From Ornithodoros turicata (Eukaryota; Arthropoda; Arachnida; Ixodida; Argasidae), in assembly GCF_037126465.1 (NCBI RefSeq), contig NC_088202.1:83618160-83682159 (forward strand): a stretch of 64,000 nucleotides of DNA. Reading direction: 5' to 3'. The position numbers and the translations under genes are program-made. A model generated the notes under the pieces. It was not told the DNA's origin. It made no database searches and was given only the letters and a program-made list of their open reading frames with translations. Shown here in pieces: positions 11,455 through 22,540 of the stretch. How positions within the stretch are numbered: the first letter of the stretch is position 1; each line of letters begins with the position of its first letter.

Positions 11455-11900
11455 TGCCATCGCCATCCACCGCAATGCACCGCAATTTGGAAGCCAGCGG
11501 TGGCGCTAGTCATCGGCCTGCTTGTTGCTTCTTGCAAGCGGGCGTAACCGGAATACACTCAATATGCGTCGTCTTCTTTCACCATGTGCATGAAACTACA
11601 CAGGAAGAACGCCACCGATTGGCGCCGGACTTTCGTCGTCATTATCAGTGATGAACGCGGAGCAAAATGGCACTACAGTTTCAGAATCGACCGGGATGGA
11701 GGAGATAGTCCCTTTAAAATTCAAATTTCCGCTGTCCAATCACGATTAAGATCCCTCGTGCTGATGCATAGCGCGCCTAGCGGATCGTACAGAGGGGTTT
11801 CTGCACAGGAATTGTTGATTATGACATGGTCGCTCAAATCTAGCAGGTCCTGGATGGAACTGACGAAGTGCCTGACTGGACGCGTGGTGGTAGTGGCGCG
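11455..11900. repeat. Interspersed repeat shared with 61020-61420
   Basis: Blocks of similarity occur in the same order in both places: TTGGAAGC-AGCGGTGGCGCT (11491 and 61042), then TTCAAATTT...CGTCCAATC-like (11725 and 61274), then GCGGATCGT (11780 and 61327), then ATTGTGACATGGTCG-like (11818 and 61362). The copies are diverged and of unequal length, so the ends are not defined. No open frame or terminal inverted repeat was seen, and the class is unknown. Confidence 0.55.
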
Positions 11901-12593
11901 TCGTCGCAATCTTTTGCCACTTCGTGGTTGGTGCATTTCTTGTTGTCATAGTCATTATTGCGCTGTCCAAAGAGCCGGAATCCAAGGGTAATCCGTTCAG
12001 AATTCACTTCTTGTCCTGCTGGTGGACACCATTTTGATGCAATTCGCCAGCTGATCGACGCCTATCTGGCGCCCATTGTAATCAACGGGATTGGAGGTAG
12101 TCAGTGCAACAAGCAGGCACACATGACACAATGATCAGAGGCCGGCACGTCTCGGAGTCTGCGAGTTCGACGCCCCTTGGCGCGAAACGCATAAATAGCC
12201 GTTCCAGTTGTAGCACCGAATTATTTATTTGCTATGCCAAGTATGGGTGGTCGGTTACACGACAACGAACCTATCTTTCGCCGCACTCGCACTTCCGTCA
12301 GGGGCCCTGCCCCTGCCCCAGCTGCCCTTTATGGGAGCTATGGATGATCTCAGTGTCGTCTGTAGTGCGATAAACTTTGATGCTCAAAATTAGGGGGATC
12401 AACCCAGGACGACTGCAGTGTTGAGATGTCATCGTGCTTCCCGAAATTTCACAACGTGTCTGAGGCTTTCAAAGACCTCATCATCTTCGAACTTTCTACT
12501 ACTGGGGAATCGAAGATGCTGCGGAACATTCGCAATTTTAACTCGGCCCTTGGAATGGCTTCAATGGACGCCCCAGTTGGGCCTCCAAGGGTA

Positions 12594-14662
12594 CACTCTT
12601 AAACCCGTACCTTTTATTGTAACTTTTAGAAACATGTAACTTCTATATAGACGTAGATTTCGAGATTTCTTATAGGTTACAACACTGTAACGTATATTTA
12701 GAGGTTAAAAGCGACCAAAGTCATGTCTTTACAACACGAATAGAAGTTAGATCTCGGAAAAAACAAAAACAGCTTGTTGTAACTTATAAATGTACCCTCT
12801 ACTCCGACACTGTAACTTCTAAGCGAAATCTCCAACGATAATTTCTTTGTTAGTTTCTTATCGTTTGTTTTCCTTCTGTTTTTCAGCATAATGCCGCGTT
12901 TCAGCCTCCCATTCGAGACGACAGTTGCGAATCTACGCTGTCATTTTTTATCTGTTTCAGTGTCATCTATACGTCGATTACATGTTATCAATGCTGTATG
13001 AACACAGATTATAAGGTCGCAGTCTGAAATAGTGATAGTATGTTTCTTTCCAAAGGGTGGAAAACCATTGTCAATGCCGCAACCACCAAGATTTCCGATT
13101 TCGCTGCGTAGCCGAGCTTGGTCTAGGTCTATCCACACAGAGAGCGGTTTCCTTGAAACGCTTAACGCTCGTCGTCTGTCCGTTAACAAGTGTAATCTGT
13201 TTTAATCAGTGGTTTTCCTCGCGTTTATCATAGTATCGTCAGGAACAACGGAAACGCTAGATGTCGCTAGCAAACAAGGATATTTTCGGTGTTCTCAGGG
13301 GAAAGTGTAGTGAGTGCGAAGATTGCAAAGAATATATAACCGAAAACGAACGTCACCACCGCAGCCCTAATTCACACACTTCATACACTGGGTAAGTGTA
13401 CAATTTGTGCTAGGTACGTGCGTTATTTTGATAGCAAGAGCTCTTAGCGCATGTTTGTGGTGATTATGGCAAGCGTTTTGCGGTCCTGCATATGAACGCC
13501 ACTTACGCTTGCTACTTTTCTGCTCTTACTTGGTCGCCAAGTCAATACACCGGCGTGCATTTTGCCAGGTGCGGATATATGCATCGAGATATATAATTCG
13601 CAGCTTTCTACTTGTTGTATTCTTACGATATTCTAAGACTCAATCGCGGAGTGAACGCCTTCCCGCATTTATGCTGCTTTGTACCTTGTGCTTTGTACGG
13701 ATTTGAATGGTTCCGTAAATGTTACTCTCATTGCCCAAACTTTTGTTCCCAGGATCCCACATGCAGGTTCACATACCGTCACCAGCGCAATGCAGTACCT
13801 CACAAACTCGTCCCAGAGCGCCTCCAACGCTGATAACGCAGTAATGTAGTGTCTCCTGCGTTACTGTACACTCATATTCCTCAAGGTTGTGTGCGTTTTA
13901 TGTAATACTGTGTTGCCATTTGCGCTCGCCTCTGCAACACGAATGTGGAATACATTTTTTTCTGCTGCAATTCTCCATTTCGTTGGGTCTGTTCAGCTTA
14001 GCAAACATAGGTCAGTTGTTTTGACTCGCTGGCTTCCTCGCACTTTTATGCATTGCTTCTCACTTAGAAGATAGTTCTTTTTTCCACATACATGGTAAAG
14101 CGGCCACGGTTTCTCCTCACATCAGAATCGCACTTGTGCACAATGTGTCACCTCTCGACAGACTTCTGTTTTTGTAATATACATATGTTCAAGATCTCTT
14201 TTTCTGCTGGTTCATTTTGGTACCTTGGTGTGTTCTGTAAATGTCTGTCCATATCCCCCGCACAGGGTGTTTGTTTTTATTCGCATCACACCAGCGCTCA
14301 TTTGACAGGTGGGTTATGTTAATTTTTGCAAATTAACCCATCCGTAGTTACAAACATTTCCGACATGTCCTGACGCATGTGTTTGTAACTACGGATCGAT
14401 TAATTAGCAAAAATTCACATAAACCACCTGCCAAATGAGCGCTACTCAGTTGCGAATAAAAATGAACATCCTGTATAAAAAGCCGCACGTTGGCGTAACC
14501 TTTACGGGCAGGTGCTGGATTGAAGGCCGTAACCTCTAATTAGCGGGTTTCCTTGTAACTTTTATAAAAGGCACTGCTCAGAGGGTACCTGGTAGCTTCT
14601 GAAATAGAGGGTAAAATATTGCGATTTTTTACCCTTTACTAAAGGGTACCGAGTTAAGAGTG
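12594..14662. mobile_element. 2.07 kb TA-flanked non-autonomous element with CACTCTTAA ends
   Basis: The left end reads CACTCTTAAACCCGTACC from 12594. The right end, reverse-complemented from 14662, reads CACTCTTAACTCGGTACC. Both are bounded by TA (12592-12593 and 14663-14664), as for Tc1/mariner-type insertion. Sub-terminal GTAAC/GTTAC motifs recur inside both ends. The interior has no transposase frame. A palindromic MITE (14273-14473) is nested near the right end. I recall CACTCTTAA-ended repeats in tick genomes, but that was not checked. Confidence 0.65.
14273..14473. mobile_element. Palindromic MITE with CAGGGTGTTTG ends
   Basis: About 95 bp at the left (CAGGGTGTTTGTTTTTATTC through the TAGTTACAAACA block) is the reverse complement of the right side (to GAATAAAAATGAACATCCTG at 14473). 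Almost the whole element is therefore a hairpin around the CGACATGTC-like centre. It is flanked by CA on the left and TA on the right, consistent with a TA target with one change. It belongs by its ends to the CAGGGTGT foldback group seen at 1226, 52113 and 53749. It is nested in the 12594-14662 element. Confidence 0.75.
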
Positions 14663-14978
14663 TACACGGTCCCTTCTGCTTTTGAACTCACAATCAGACT
14701 TACCACTGCCTTGGACCACTCATCCACGACAAGAACACACGGCCGGGGTGCAGAACACCTGCTTGAAGCTTGCGACACTTGCACAAAAGCGATCGACGCA
14801 GACTACCATGGGACCGTCTCCCGGTATTGTGTGAACTAAGTGCTCAAGGCGAAATCATGACCTCGATTTTCGGAGTGGTCAATGAGCGTAAAAGTGGAAG
14901 CAGACAGCCATTCACGCCACAGAGAGTCTCCACGTTTACAATGTCAGCCAAGACTTCGAGATGTTTTCGGGAGACCAA

Positions 14979-15253
14979 CTTGGATGGCACAGTGGTTAGC
15001 ATGGTTAGCCTTTCACGCCGAGACTGGAAGGTGACACGGGTTGGAATCCCGGCACCGGCTGTGCTGTCTGAATTTTCCCTGGGTCTTCCGTCAGACTTTC
15101 CAGACTAATGTCGGCATACTTCCCCCTGAAGTCGGCCGAGGACGCATACTAACGCCCTGTCCCTCAGTCCTTCCTGATGTTCTCCATCTGTACGCGTCTG
15201 TACGCCGCTCATAACCACAGTTGCTTCGCGGCGCTAGCACGAAATAATAAAAA
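14979..15253 (+). mobile_element. tRNA-derived SINE
   Basis: The head looks like a tRNA gene. An A-box-like TGGTTAGCATGGTTAGC is followed about 45 bases later by the B-box-like GGGTTGGAATCCC at 15038-15050. The tRNA-unrelated body runs through CCCCTGAAGTCGGCC and CCACAGTTGCTTCGCGGCGC to an A-rich AATAATAAAAA tail. Near-duplicated flanks GTTTTCGGGA (14963) and GTTTCCGGGA (15254) differ by one base and look like a target-site duplication. Pol III transcription from the internal promoter and LINE-dependent mobilisation are known for this class. A second, 3'-only piece lies at 56619-56700. I recognise the body as a common ixodid-tick SINE. Confidence 0.8.
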
Positions 15254-15777
15254 GTTTCCGGGACAAAATAGAATAGAATAGAAATAGAAAGAAAAAAATG
15301 CAAACGTAGGTCGCACTGGTGGGACCAGCCGTTCCAGTCCATCCCGGCGTTCATCCCGGCAGTCCATCCCGGGGATTCCGGGGGAGAATCGCCTGGATGA
15401 ACTTGGTATTCATTCACCATCAGGTATTCTTCCCGATGGAATACCTGGACAGTCTAAGCAACGGTGTGGGCGAGTTGGAACATACTGACACAAAAAACAG
15501 CGCAGAGACAGGACGTGAGTAGACAAACGAAGCGCTGACTAACAACTGTGGTTTATTGGGAATGAATGAAAACAAGTTAGTGGTTGACATACCGGATCTC
15601 CACACGAGTTGCCACTGTCGTTCCGTATCCTCGCGTTGGACAACGGCCTTACTAATAATACTAATATATTTATTTTTCTTGGGTGTTCAAAAACAACCAT
15701 AGTGATCTTAGTAATCGAACTCGGTTGAAGGTCGACACGATATGGCCACTTCATTGTTGTCGTTTCATAAGCACTGA
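15254..15777. other. Short repeats and probable retroelement debris
   Basis: A (GAATA)n-like A-rich run at 15270-15300 is followed by tandem copies of TCCATCCCGGC at 15340-15372. The block GCGCTGACTAACAACTGTGG at 15530-15549 resembles a motif I associate with tick retroelement 3' regions, but nothing here can be assigned. No gene is seen. Confidence 0.35.
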
Positions 15778-16044
15778 ACGGAAAGAAGTCTTCACTTTCA
15801 TTCCTTCGACTAATCTCTACTGGGATGGATGAGCTTTCCGTTCCGTCTTGAACGCCACCAGTTCCCTATTCGAACTGCATTTGCCGTGACGATAAACAAA
15901 AACCAGGGCAAAAACTTTCTCCACTATATCGGCCTCTGTCTCCCCGAGGACGTCCTCAGTCACGGACAGTTATTGTACAACGCCTTTCCAAGGATTCGTC
16001 GCCCAAGAAGTTATCTCTACGCAATTAACTTGCAGTTCACTTAA
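15778..16044 (+). pseudogene. Helitron (Pif1-family) helicase, C-terminal remnant
   Basis: The 71-residue frame starting at 15829 reads [20 protein letters not shown], then NKNQGK, then [15 protein letters not shown]. These are the conserved last motifs (V and VI) of the Pif1-like helicase carried by Helitron transposons: QFPvR.AFA.TInKsQGqtf, then the lsHGQLYvA.SRvr motif. A short upstream piece reads FTFIPSTNL in an adjacent frame and fits the preceding strand. In the last motif SR is replaced by PR and an extra residue follows HGQL, so this is a decayed copy. The Rep domain and the rest of the helicase are absent. No CTRR-type Helitron 3' end was identified. Confidence 0.8.
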
Positions 16045-16155
16045 AAATGTTTTCCCCAAACTTCTAATTAAATTGTTTGTGCTCCCACCACAATAGATGT
16101 TACTGTTCTGTACTCTGTTGATACTATTGTTGATCCTGTGATGAGCGTCATTGCG

Positions 16156-17285
16156 TAAGTCCAAAGCTTCAATAAATTTAGAAAATCATAAAATTGGTGT
16201 CTACACATAGAGAAAATAGTCAGGCTAAGGAGATGCAATCATTTTGTCATTTTCTCCTTTTTTAAAAGTGATTATACGTTTCCCACGGACATAGACTTGA
16301 GGCGCTGAATTGGCTGAAGCACGGGGATTTGGAGCCTAATCAGCCATACAGCGCCAGGCGGCCGGACAGCTGGTAATTTAATAGTGCACTCTGCGCAATT
16401 CTTCTTTGACAGGTTGCGTCCTTTGGGAACAGAATGTCTTTCAGAACTACGTGGCCCCACGCCTTCTCTATCGAGGGTTTCGCATGTTGCCTTTCTTCCT
16501 GGGATTACTACGAGTCAATGAAGTGATACGTATGTAGAGCCCGGATTCCTAGGCGAATGCCGTTTTTTCCTTGTAGCTCTAACAGTGCCTTTTTGATACA
16601 GGCTCACCAGCTGGGTGCTGGGGAACCTCCTGCATCGATTTAGTAGTGCCAATAAATGCCTATTCCGGCGTTAGTTCCTATTTTGGCGTATATGCCTCAA
16701 ATGACCCTAAAGCGGTGGCGAAACACCGTTGTCAGGCGAAGTTGGCATGGGTCACGTCGCACGTCGTTTTGAAACCCCCGACCGTTTGAAAGAAGCCGAT
16801 CTCAAAGGTATTGGAAAGAAGCTGAGAATTGAAAATCGATTACTCGGTACAGAACTAACTCCATATTTTTCTCCATTCCAGCATTGTGTTGCCTCGTGGG
16901 TCGCTGTTAAAAAATATAGGCACGTTTTGTAACGGTTTTGTCGCAACCTAGAACACTCAGCGCCATTGCTCGATACAGAAGGCTAGCGCAGGACCACGTA
17001 GATCAGAAAGACATTCTGTTCCCAAAGGACGCAACCTGTCAAAGAAGAATAGCGCAGAGTTCACCATTAAATTACCAACCGTCTGGTCGCCTGGCGCTGT
17101 ATGGCTGATTAGGCTCGAAATCCCTGTACCTCAGCCAATTCGGCGCCCCGAGTATATGTCCGTAGTAAACGCATAAGCGATAAAAAATAAAAAAATAATA
17201 AAAACGATTGCAGCTCCTTCGCCTATTTTCCTTGTGTAAGACACCAATTTTATAATTTTCTAACTTTATTGAGGCTTTGGACTTA
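16156..17285. mobile_element. Foldback element with ~305-bp arms (TAAGTCCAAAGC ends)
   Basis: The sequence 16156-16462 is inverted relative to 16980-17285. Landmarks are AAAATCATAAAATTGG versus CCAATTTTATAATTTT, and GACAGGTTGCGTCCTTTGGG versus CCCAAAGGACGCAACCTGTC. The latter pair is 20 bases and perfect. The roughly 520-bp spacer shows no recognisable coding sequence. The ends read TAAGTCCAAAGC on both sides, but a longer target duplication was not found. Confidence 0.75.
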
Positions 17286-17966
17286 TAAAACCTGTTTTTA
17301 AATTTATTCTCACCCCTTTCTCTCTTTTAACAACGATCTTGACACACGGTAAAATGCTCACGAGGGGGCGTGACGTACGAAGGCAGGTAAAACTCCGGTA
17401 TAATACATATAGTTTGGCAACATTAGCAGGCTGCCCTCCTCGCGGGCAGTCCGGGAAATAGGTACACCAGCGAAAGTGAGAGCGCGTTCAGTGTGAGCAG
17501 ACTTGATCCCCATATTTGATACTATTGCGAGCCAAGTGGCAATGCTGAAAACGAAATCTTATTTTTGCGTTACGTACACTAAAGCTTCTGATGCTCGAAA
17601 CCCATCTCGCATGTCGACAGTATGCTGCCCGCGACAAGTCCTTATAAGAAGTGTCCGGGAACCGCTGGCAATGACTAGAAGCCTCGTGACCATAGTAGGA
17701 TCAATATGTTTTGCATTTCGTGCAGCAAAAAAATAGACAAACAGTCACAACCCTCATTTACGGTATCCTTCCTGCGGATAAAACATATTTATGCACTTTC
17801 GTTTTGCACCGTCAGTAGTAGAGATGAAAAAAATGAACAATTTATAGTGCCTCTAATGCCATTTTTAGTGCATAACTGGGGATTTTTGGCGCCTTGTATA
17901 GGCGCAAAAACGAGGTTTTTTCGTGCCTAAAACTCCGGGCTCTAGTTATACGTGTGGCGTATTAGG

Positions 17967-18104
17967 CAGTGGCGCAGCCAGAAAAATAATTCGGGAGGGG
18001 TTCTCTGAGGATTTCGCCCTCGTTTCCGTCTCCCAAACGCACTACCAAATGTACGATATCCGTAGGAATTGAACCCCCGAAATCCTCCTCTGACTACGCC
18101 ACTG
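17967..18104. mobile_element. hAT-type MITE (138 bp)
   Basis: The ends are CAGTGGCGCAGCCAGA at 17967 and TCTGACTACGCCACTG ending at 18104. They are flanked by GTATTAGG (17959-17966) and GTGTTAGG (18105-18112), an 8-bp duplication with one mismatch. A CAGTGGCG terminus and an 8-bp duplication are hallmarks of hAT elements. Inner inverted homology includes GGGAGGGGTTC versus GAACCCCC. No coding capacity. Confidence 0.85.
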
Positions 18105-18112
18105 GTGTTAGG

Positions 18113-19171
18113 AAATACACCACTATATGATCATTCAATTCCATTGACAAAGAACAATCCCTTCGAACGTGCACGTAGTTCAAGCACATTATTCCTGGCG
18201 CAAATATTATTATCCCAACTACCTGTGGATAGATCACCAGCAACAACCGGTACGTCTCAAAGTTGTGCGAAAGGCGTCACGTGAGGTGGAAGAGGAAAAC
18301 GGTAACGGGCAGAGGATGGAGCGCCCTTTGAAACTGAAATTTCCGTTACTCGTTGCCACGTGCTGTTTTCCACTAAGATTATCTGCCTATTCCACCCTGT
18401 ACGTATTCGGTATTTTGTTGGGCTATTTTCTTCTCCCATAGTTGTGTCAATTATTTGCTGTCTCGCTTCTTTGTCCGTACTTTTCTATTTCTCCCAAGTT
18501 CTTCTTACATTGTATATCGTTGAGGAACAGTGGTCCCCTGAAAGAATGAACGAGGCCCTTTTTTTGCTCGGGGCCCTTCTTAAGTGTCGCATTAAGAGCT
18601 TCACTTTATACAGAGACGTGTCCAGGACGTCTATTATCGTTTGTCAAACTCTGCATGTACCCGTTCCCTCACGGCCGATCTTTGTATCCTTCGTAAATAT
18701 TTGAACTCCCTGTCCTCCCTCTGTACAGTTTTCTCTCTATTCTTCCCTTTCGTCCTTAAGTCTAGAAGTGTTACTTTCCGTAACTGTGTTCCCATGCATT
18801 TTGTCCATTTATATATGTATTGCACATAGACGCACTTGCATATTTATTAAGCGTGCAAACGGCTGTTTCGCCGTGTTCAGCACGGCACAGAGAAGTGAAA
18901 AGCCTTAGAGTCGGCGCAACACTGCGTCTCACTTGATACATAAATGCATGCTACAGATGCAGTCATGGAGTTGCAGCTTATTCTTCATCAATATGTACCG
19001 CTGGATGTATATTTAAGAATAACGCTAGTTGACAGTCAGCATCGTGTTGTTGTGTGTTGTGATATTCTTGTCCGTGTCCCTTTCCGCTGTTACAATTGTG
19101 TTGGCTATTAGCTATGGTGTTCGATTTTTTGTGGCTACTGCAATAAGTATTTCGTAATTTGATAGCCACCA
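18113..19171. other. Intronic sequence with no recognised element
   Basis: No terminal repeats, RNA genes or homology-bearing frames were noticed. Frames of 60-114 residues occur on both strands but show no domain motif. Confidence 0.4.
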
Positions 19172-19378
19172 AGCAGCACACAATATTGGACCCATATTCG
19201 CTGGGCATTGGCGATCCGGGTCCAATATGGGACCCGTTTTGCCAGGATTTTCCTCATATTGATTAAAACTTGGCAATATGGGCCCCATATTGCCCATGTG
19301 CAGCACATATTGATTGAAAATGCAGAAAATGGTACGTACCCGTGTTGGTATACTTATAGCAAATGCCCAAGCAGCACC
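19172..19378. repeat. CCAATATGGG-rich repeat, copy 1
   Basis: CCAAGCAGCAC followed by ACAATATTGGACCCATATT opens the segment, and CCAAGCAGCACC recurs at about 19367. Between them are several direct and inverted versions of the decamer CCAATATGGG/CCCATATTGG. The same terminal string, as CCAAACAGCACGCCAATATG in reverse complement, closes the cluster at 33225-33372. It looks like the end of a repeat family built on this decamer. Confidence 0.55.
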
Positions 19379-19455
19379 GGAAGATTGGACGTTGAAGCGT
19401 GTGAAATGCCCAGTCCAATACGTCGTTACATCAAACAACTTCCCGCAGATGATAC

Positions 19456-20377
19456 CATAGATTGAGAAGTAACCCGTCAAAAAGAACTCGTTACAAGTTA
19501 TGTTACCGTGTGCAAGATGTAACTAAGTTAATAACGAAGTTCTTCAGCCTGAAATGTAACTCGCAGTTACTGGGTTACTTAAAAAAAGAACGAGTTACTT
19601 GCAAGTTACTTCGGACACAAAATAGCATTAGGTAATAGCAGGTGCAGCGTGCGTGAGCAGTTTAGTTAGACCTTGAGTTACCTGCGGAGGAGTGCAACAC
19701 GCTTAGATCGTTTTCGTTGATGTCCACCAATAGACCTCTCCCTGTTTGTAAACAAGTTACGTCATAGTGTTCCACAGCACCAAAATTTGGTAGAATTAAC
19801 TACGCTCGAAGCTAGAGCTGAACAAGGTCGCGCCCGAAAGCGGATTACCATATGGTCCCTTAAAAAGACGCGACCCTCGGTCCTACTTTTCTTTCAATGG
19901 GAGGCAGCGAACAAGTGCCCGTTCGTGGAACCCAGCCTTCTCATTCCGATTTGTTTCGGTTTGAGTTTATCTGCCAATGTCATGATGACGTTTCTCTGGT
20001 ATAGAGGCCTATTCCAACGCTTTGCATCTTACTCCCTGTGAGCGCACAATAGTTCAGCTTCATTTCAATGGCAGCGGTTCTTACTTCCTGAAGAAAATAC
20101 TGCCATTGATTGAATATCAGGTTTTATGGCAAAAATGCCATGAAGGAACCGGAGAGAAAGCAAGAAAATATGTGGACGTGAATGAAAAGCGAGTTAAAAG
20201 TAACTTGGAACTTTACTTAAGTTACTTTGGCGAATTTACCTGGAAAAGGAACGAGGTCCTCTGAAAGTCCTCGAGTCCTCGAGGTCCTCTGAAACCACGG
20301 CGCAAAAGTACCGAGTTAAGTTACAAGTTACCAAAAAAAAAGAACTTAGTTACAGTAACGAGTTACCTCGAACTCTG
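19456..20377. mobile_element. 922-bp hAT-like non-autonomous element, copy 1
   Basis: The element is bounded by an exact 8-bp duplication, GATGATAC, at 19448-19455 and 20378-20385. The left end reads CATAGATTGAGAAGTAAC. The right end in reverse complement reads CAGAGTTCGAGGTAAC. Both sub-terminal regions are full of GTTAC/GTAAC motifs. The interior is closely homologous throughout to 43442-45287. An 8-bp duplication with CA...TG ends fits hAT. No transposase frame is present. Confidence 0.85.
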
Positions 20378-20818
20378 GATGATACACAATGTTCTAAACA
20401 GTCAACATGCGTGGAAATCCCACTGTAACATGCACTGCAGCTCAACAACTCAATTTTCCACTTGCTGCAAACAGCCGCCATCTTGCTTTGCGATGCCACT
20501 GCCAATCTGTCGAACCGACTGCGAGCGTGGTCGTTTGAGCGAAATCGCGCGTCCTACAACTAACGCGCATGCGCGACACTCGCATCGGACGTTTCATTCG
20601 GGCTAAAATGTTGCTGGATCCTCTAATCACAACGGAATTGCGGCAGGTCAAGTAAAAAACATAATGTTTGATAGGAAGGGATGTCTCTTCTGTAACGCTA
20701 GGTGCTTTCAAGTTACTGCAGGCAGTGTGTGTTGCTGAGGCCTATGTCCCTCACCGTCACGAAAGTGTTTTGCTCCTTTGTACTCTATAGGAGCGGGTTG
20801 GAAATTTTTGGTACGTAC
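20378..20818. other. Sequence with YY1-like and NRF1-like motifs, no gene
   Basis: GCCGCCATCTTG at 20474-20485 matches the YY1 consensus in minus orientation. CGCGCATGCGCG at 20564-20575 matches the NRF1/Ewg palindrome. The local sequence is CpG-richer than its surroundings. No coding start was recognised next to it. Confidence 0.35.
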
Positions 20819-21497
20819 TAGTAATGGGCAAGTCAGTTCACTTTTGTAAACTAATTGATTTGGTTCAGTTCACTCCACTGAACTGTCTAAAAGAATAGTT
20901 CATTCGTTCACCTGTTCGCAATTAAACACAATCAAGTAATATAGTCCCGTCACAGGCTTTAAAGTGGCTCGACCAAGAGTGATACAACAAAATGATCTTG
21001 CAATTTAGTTTTCCAAAGGTTCGAGCACATCAACATAGCAAACGTAATTTTTTAGGTCGCTTTTTTATTTTTATTTAAGTTTTTACGTATATTTTTAACG
21101 AGAAAAGTAATGCGCAGACCAATATGCAAGATGCCGTCGTCGTTCAATGTTACAATCGTGTTTTTCTGATCACTTACGTCTGCTTGCTCCGAGCTTGAGA
21201 ACACAGAAGTGTGATAGAGTAACTGCTCTATCAACTCAATTCATTCAAATGCATGAGAGAGCTCGAAGAAAAGTACAACTTCTAGCGTTGTGGAGGGAAA
21301 ATTGGGAAGCTTGCAGTGTATTGCCGCGAAAATAGCGTGACAGCCACAAGCAGTCAGCCAGAAGTCAGAACATAACGGCGCCACTAGCAGTCCACAACTA
21401 CGAGGAGGAGCTCAGAGAGATCTCAGCGCAAGCAATAATTTAAATAATTTACTCTTGTTCAGCGTTCGTCGTTCATATAGTTCACTTGCCCACAGTA
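20819..21497. mobile_element. Non-autonomous element with ATGGGCAAGT ends and GTTCA motifs
   Basis: The left end, TAGTAATGGGCAAGTCAGTT, pairs with the right end AACTATAT...ACTTGCCCACAGTA in reverse complement (GGGCAAGT core). Sub-terminal GTTCA/TGAAC motifs occur on both sides. Sequence just beyond the right end (GGCTCTGCCTCCCCGCG, GTGCTTTTCCTTAA, 21531-21573) is shared with the tandem array at 32015-32490. No clean target duplication was found, so the boundaries are approximate. Confidence 0.5.
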
Positions 21498-22540
21498 CTT
21501 CAATGATACGGCGTTCAAAGCAGCTCCGGTGGCTCTGCCTCCCCGCGCTGCCCCTCGTGCTTTTCCTTAAAGGTCAGCTATGCCGATATCCCAAATAGTC
21601 GAAACGGTTGTGATATTCTGAAAGCCCATATCCAGCACTCCCCAAAATACACCTTCATTCTCTCAGTTCGGTACAGTACCATGTCAGAAAATAGGTAAGT
21701 CATTCCGAAACACACATGGGCGCAGCCATTTTTATGACGTAGATGCACCCGAACGGGCATTGTGACGTGTACGCGCCTTCGTACTTGTCAGTGGATTTCA
21801 GCTACGGCTTCTCGCGGCTTCACGTATCTGTGCTTTAAGATGGCGGACAGCCGGGTTCCACTGTTCCGCGATAAGTAAACAGTGCAGCAGCTGCGAACTC
21901 ATTCGCGAATCAACCTCTGTGCGATGTTGTGACTGGAATTCGTCGTTTGTGTTTTGTGAGCACGTACAATTTGTATCAAGCCGCGTCTGCGTTAGCCCCT
22001 TTACAGCACCCATTGTAGAGGCTGACGTTGCGACAGCCGTGTCAGCAAGAAAATGCCGACAGCGTTTTATTACTGCAGAAAAATTGTGCTATGTATTTGG
22101 GAAACCGCATACTGCTATGGGACAAGTTTTACGTACGATTTATCAATGTGCAACAGCGTCGACGATGGTATGTAACGACGAAAGACGTAAAACGAAATAC
22201 AAATCACATTTTAAACTTTTTGTGGGATTCTGTGCTTTTCCAGAAGCTTTCTTTGAATCACACACTCCCATGTCACGCTGCGTTGTGTGGTACGCACAAA
22301 CTACTGCATTTTATGTCTAACATCTGGATGTTGTTTGTAATGAACACCGTCGCACAAAAACATGCACACGAAAGCTCCAGTAGCCATGTGGTTGCACACT
22401 ATGCAGACGCAAAAGAAGTACCAGAGCACATATTGCCACTTAGAAATGTGGTGTCTGAAGAGTTAGGGCATAGCACAGATCCTAGAAATCAGGTGCACCA
22501 TATCCTTCTGTAGAGTGCTCTTTCAATTCACAACTCAGCC
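21498..22540. other. Stretch with a YY1-like motif and weak open frames
   Basis: AAGATGGCGG at 21837-21846 is a plus-oriented YY1-type motif. Downstream, a 161-residue frame (22028-22513, plus) and an overlapping 133-residue frame (21919-22320) are open. They have no recognisable domain, low sequence complexity and no clear initiation context. They are not called as genes. Confidence 0.3.

Noticed and set aside
14982..15056. Possible tRNA gene
   Set aside because: A- and B-box-like motifs are present, but the stems do not pair well, there is no clear anticodon arm, and the body and tail are those of a SINE.
19787..20041. Shared open frame in the two 922-bp elements as a transposase
   Set aside because: The peptide has no hAT motifs, and the match is explained by element-wide nucleotide identity.
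22028..22513. 161-residue open frame as a host gene
   Set aside because: It has no domain signature, low complexity, an overlapping frame in another phase and no splice or start support.
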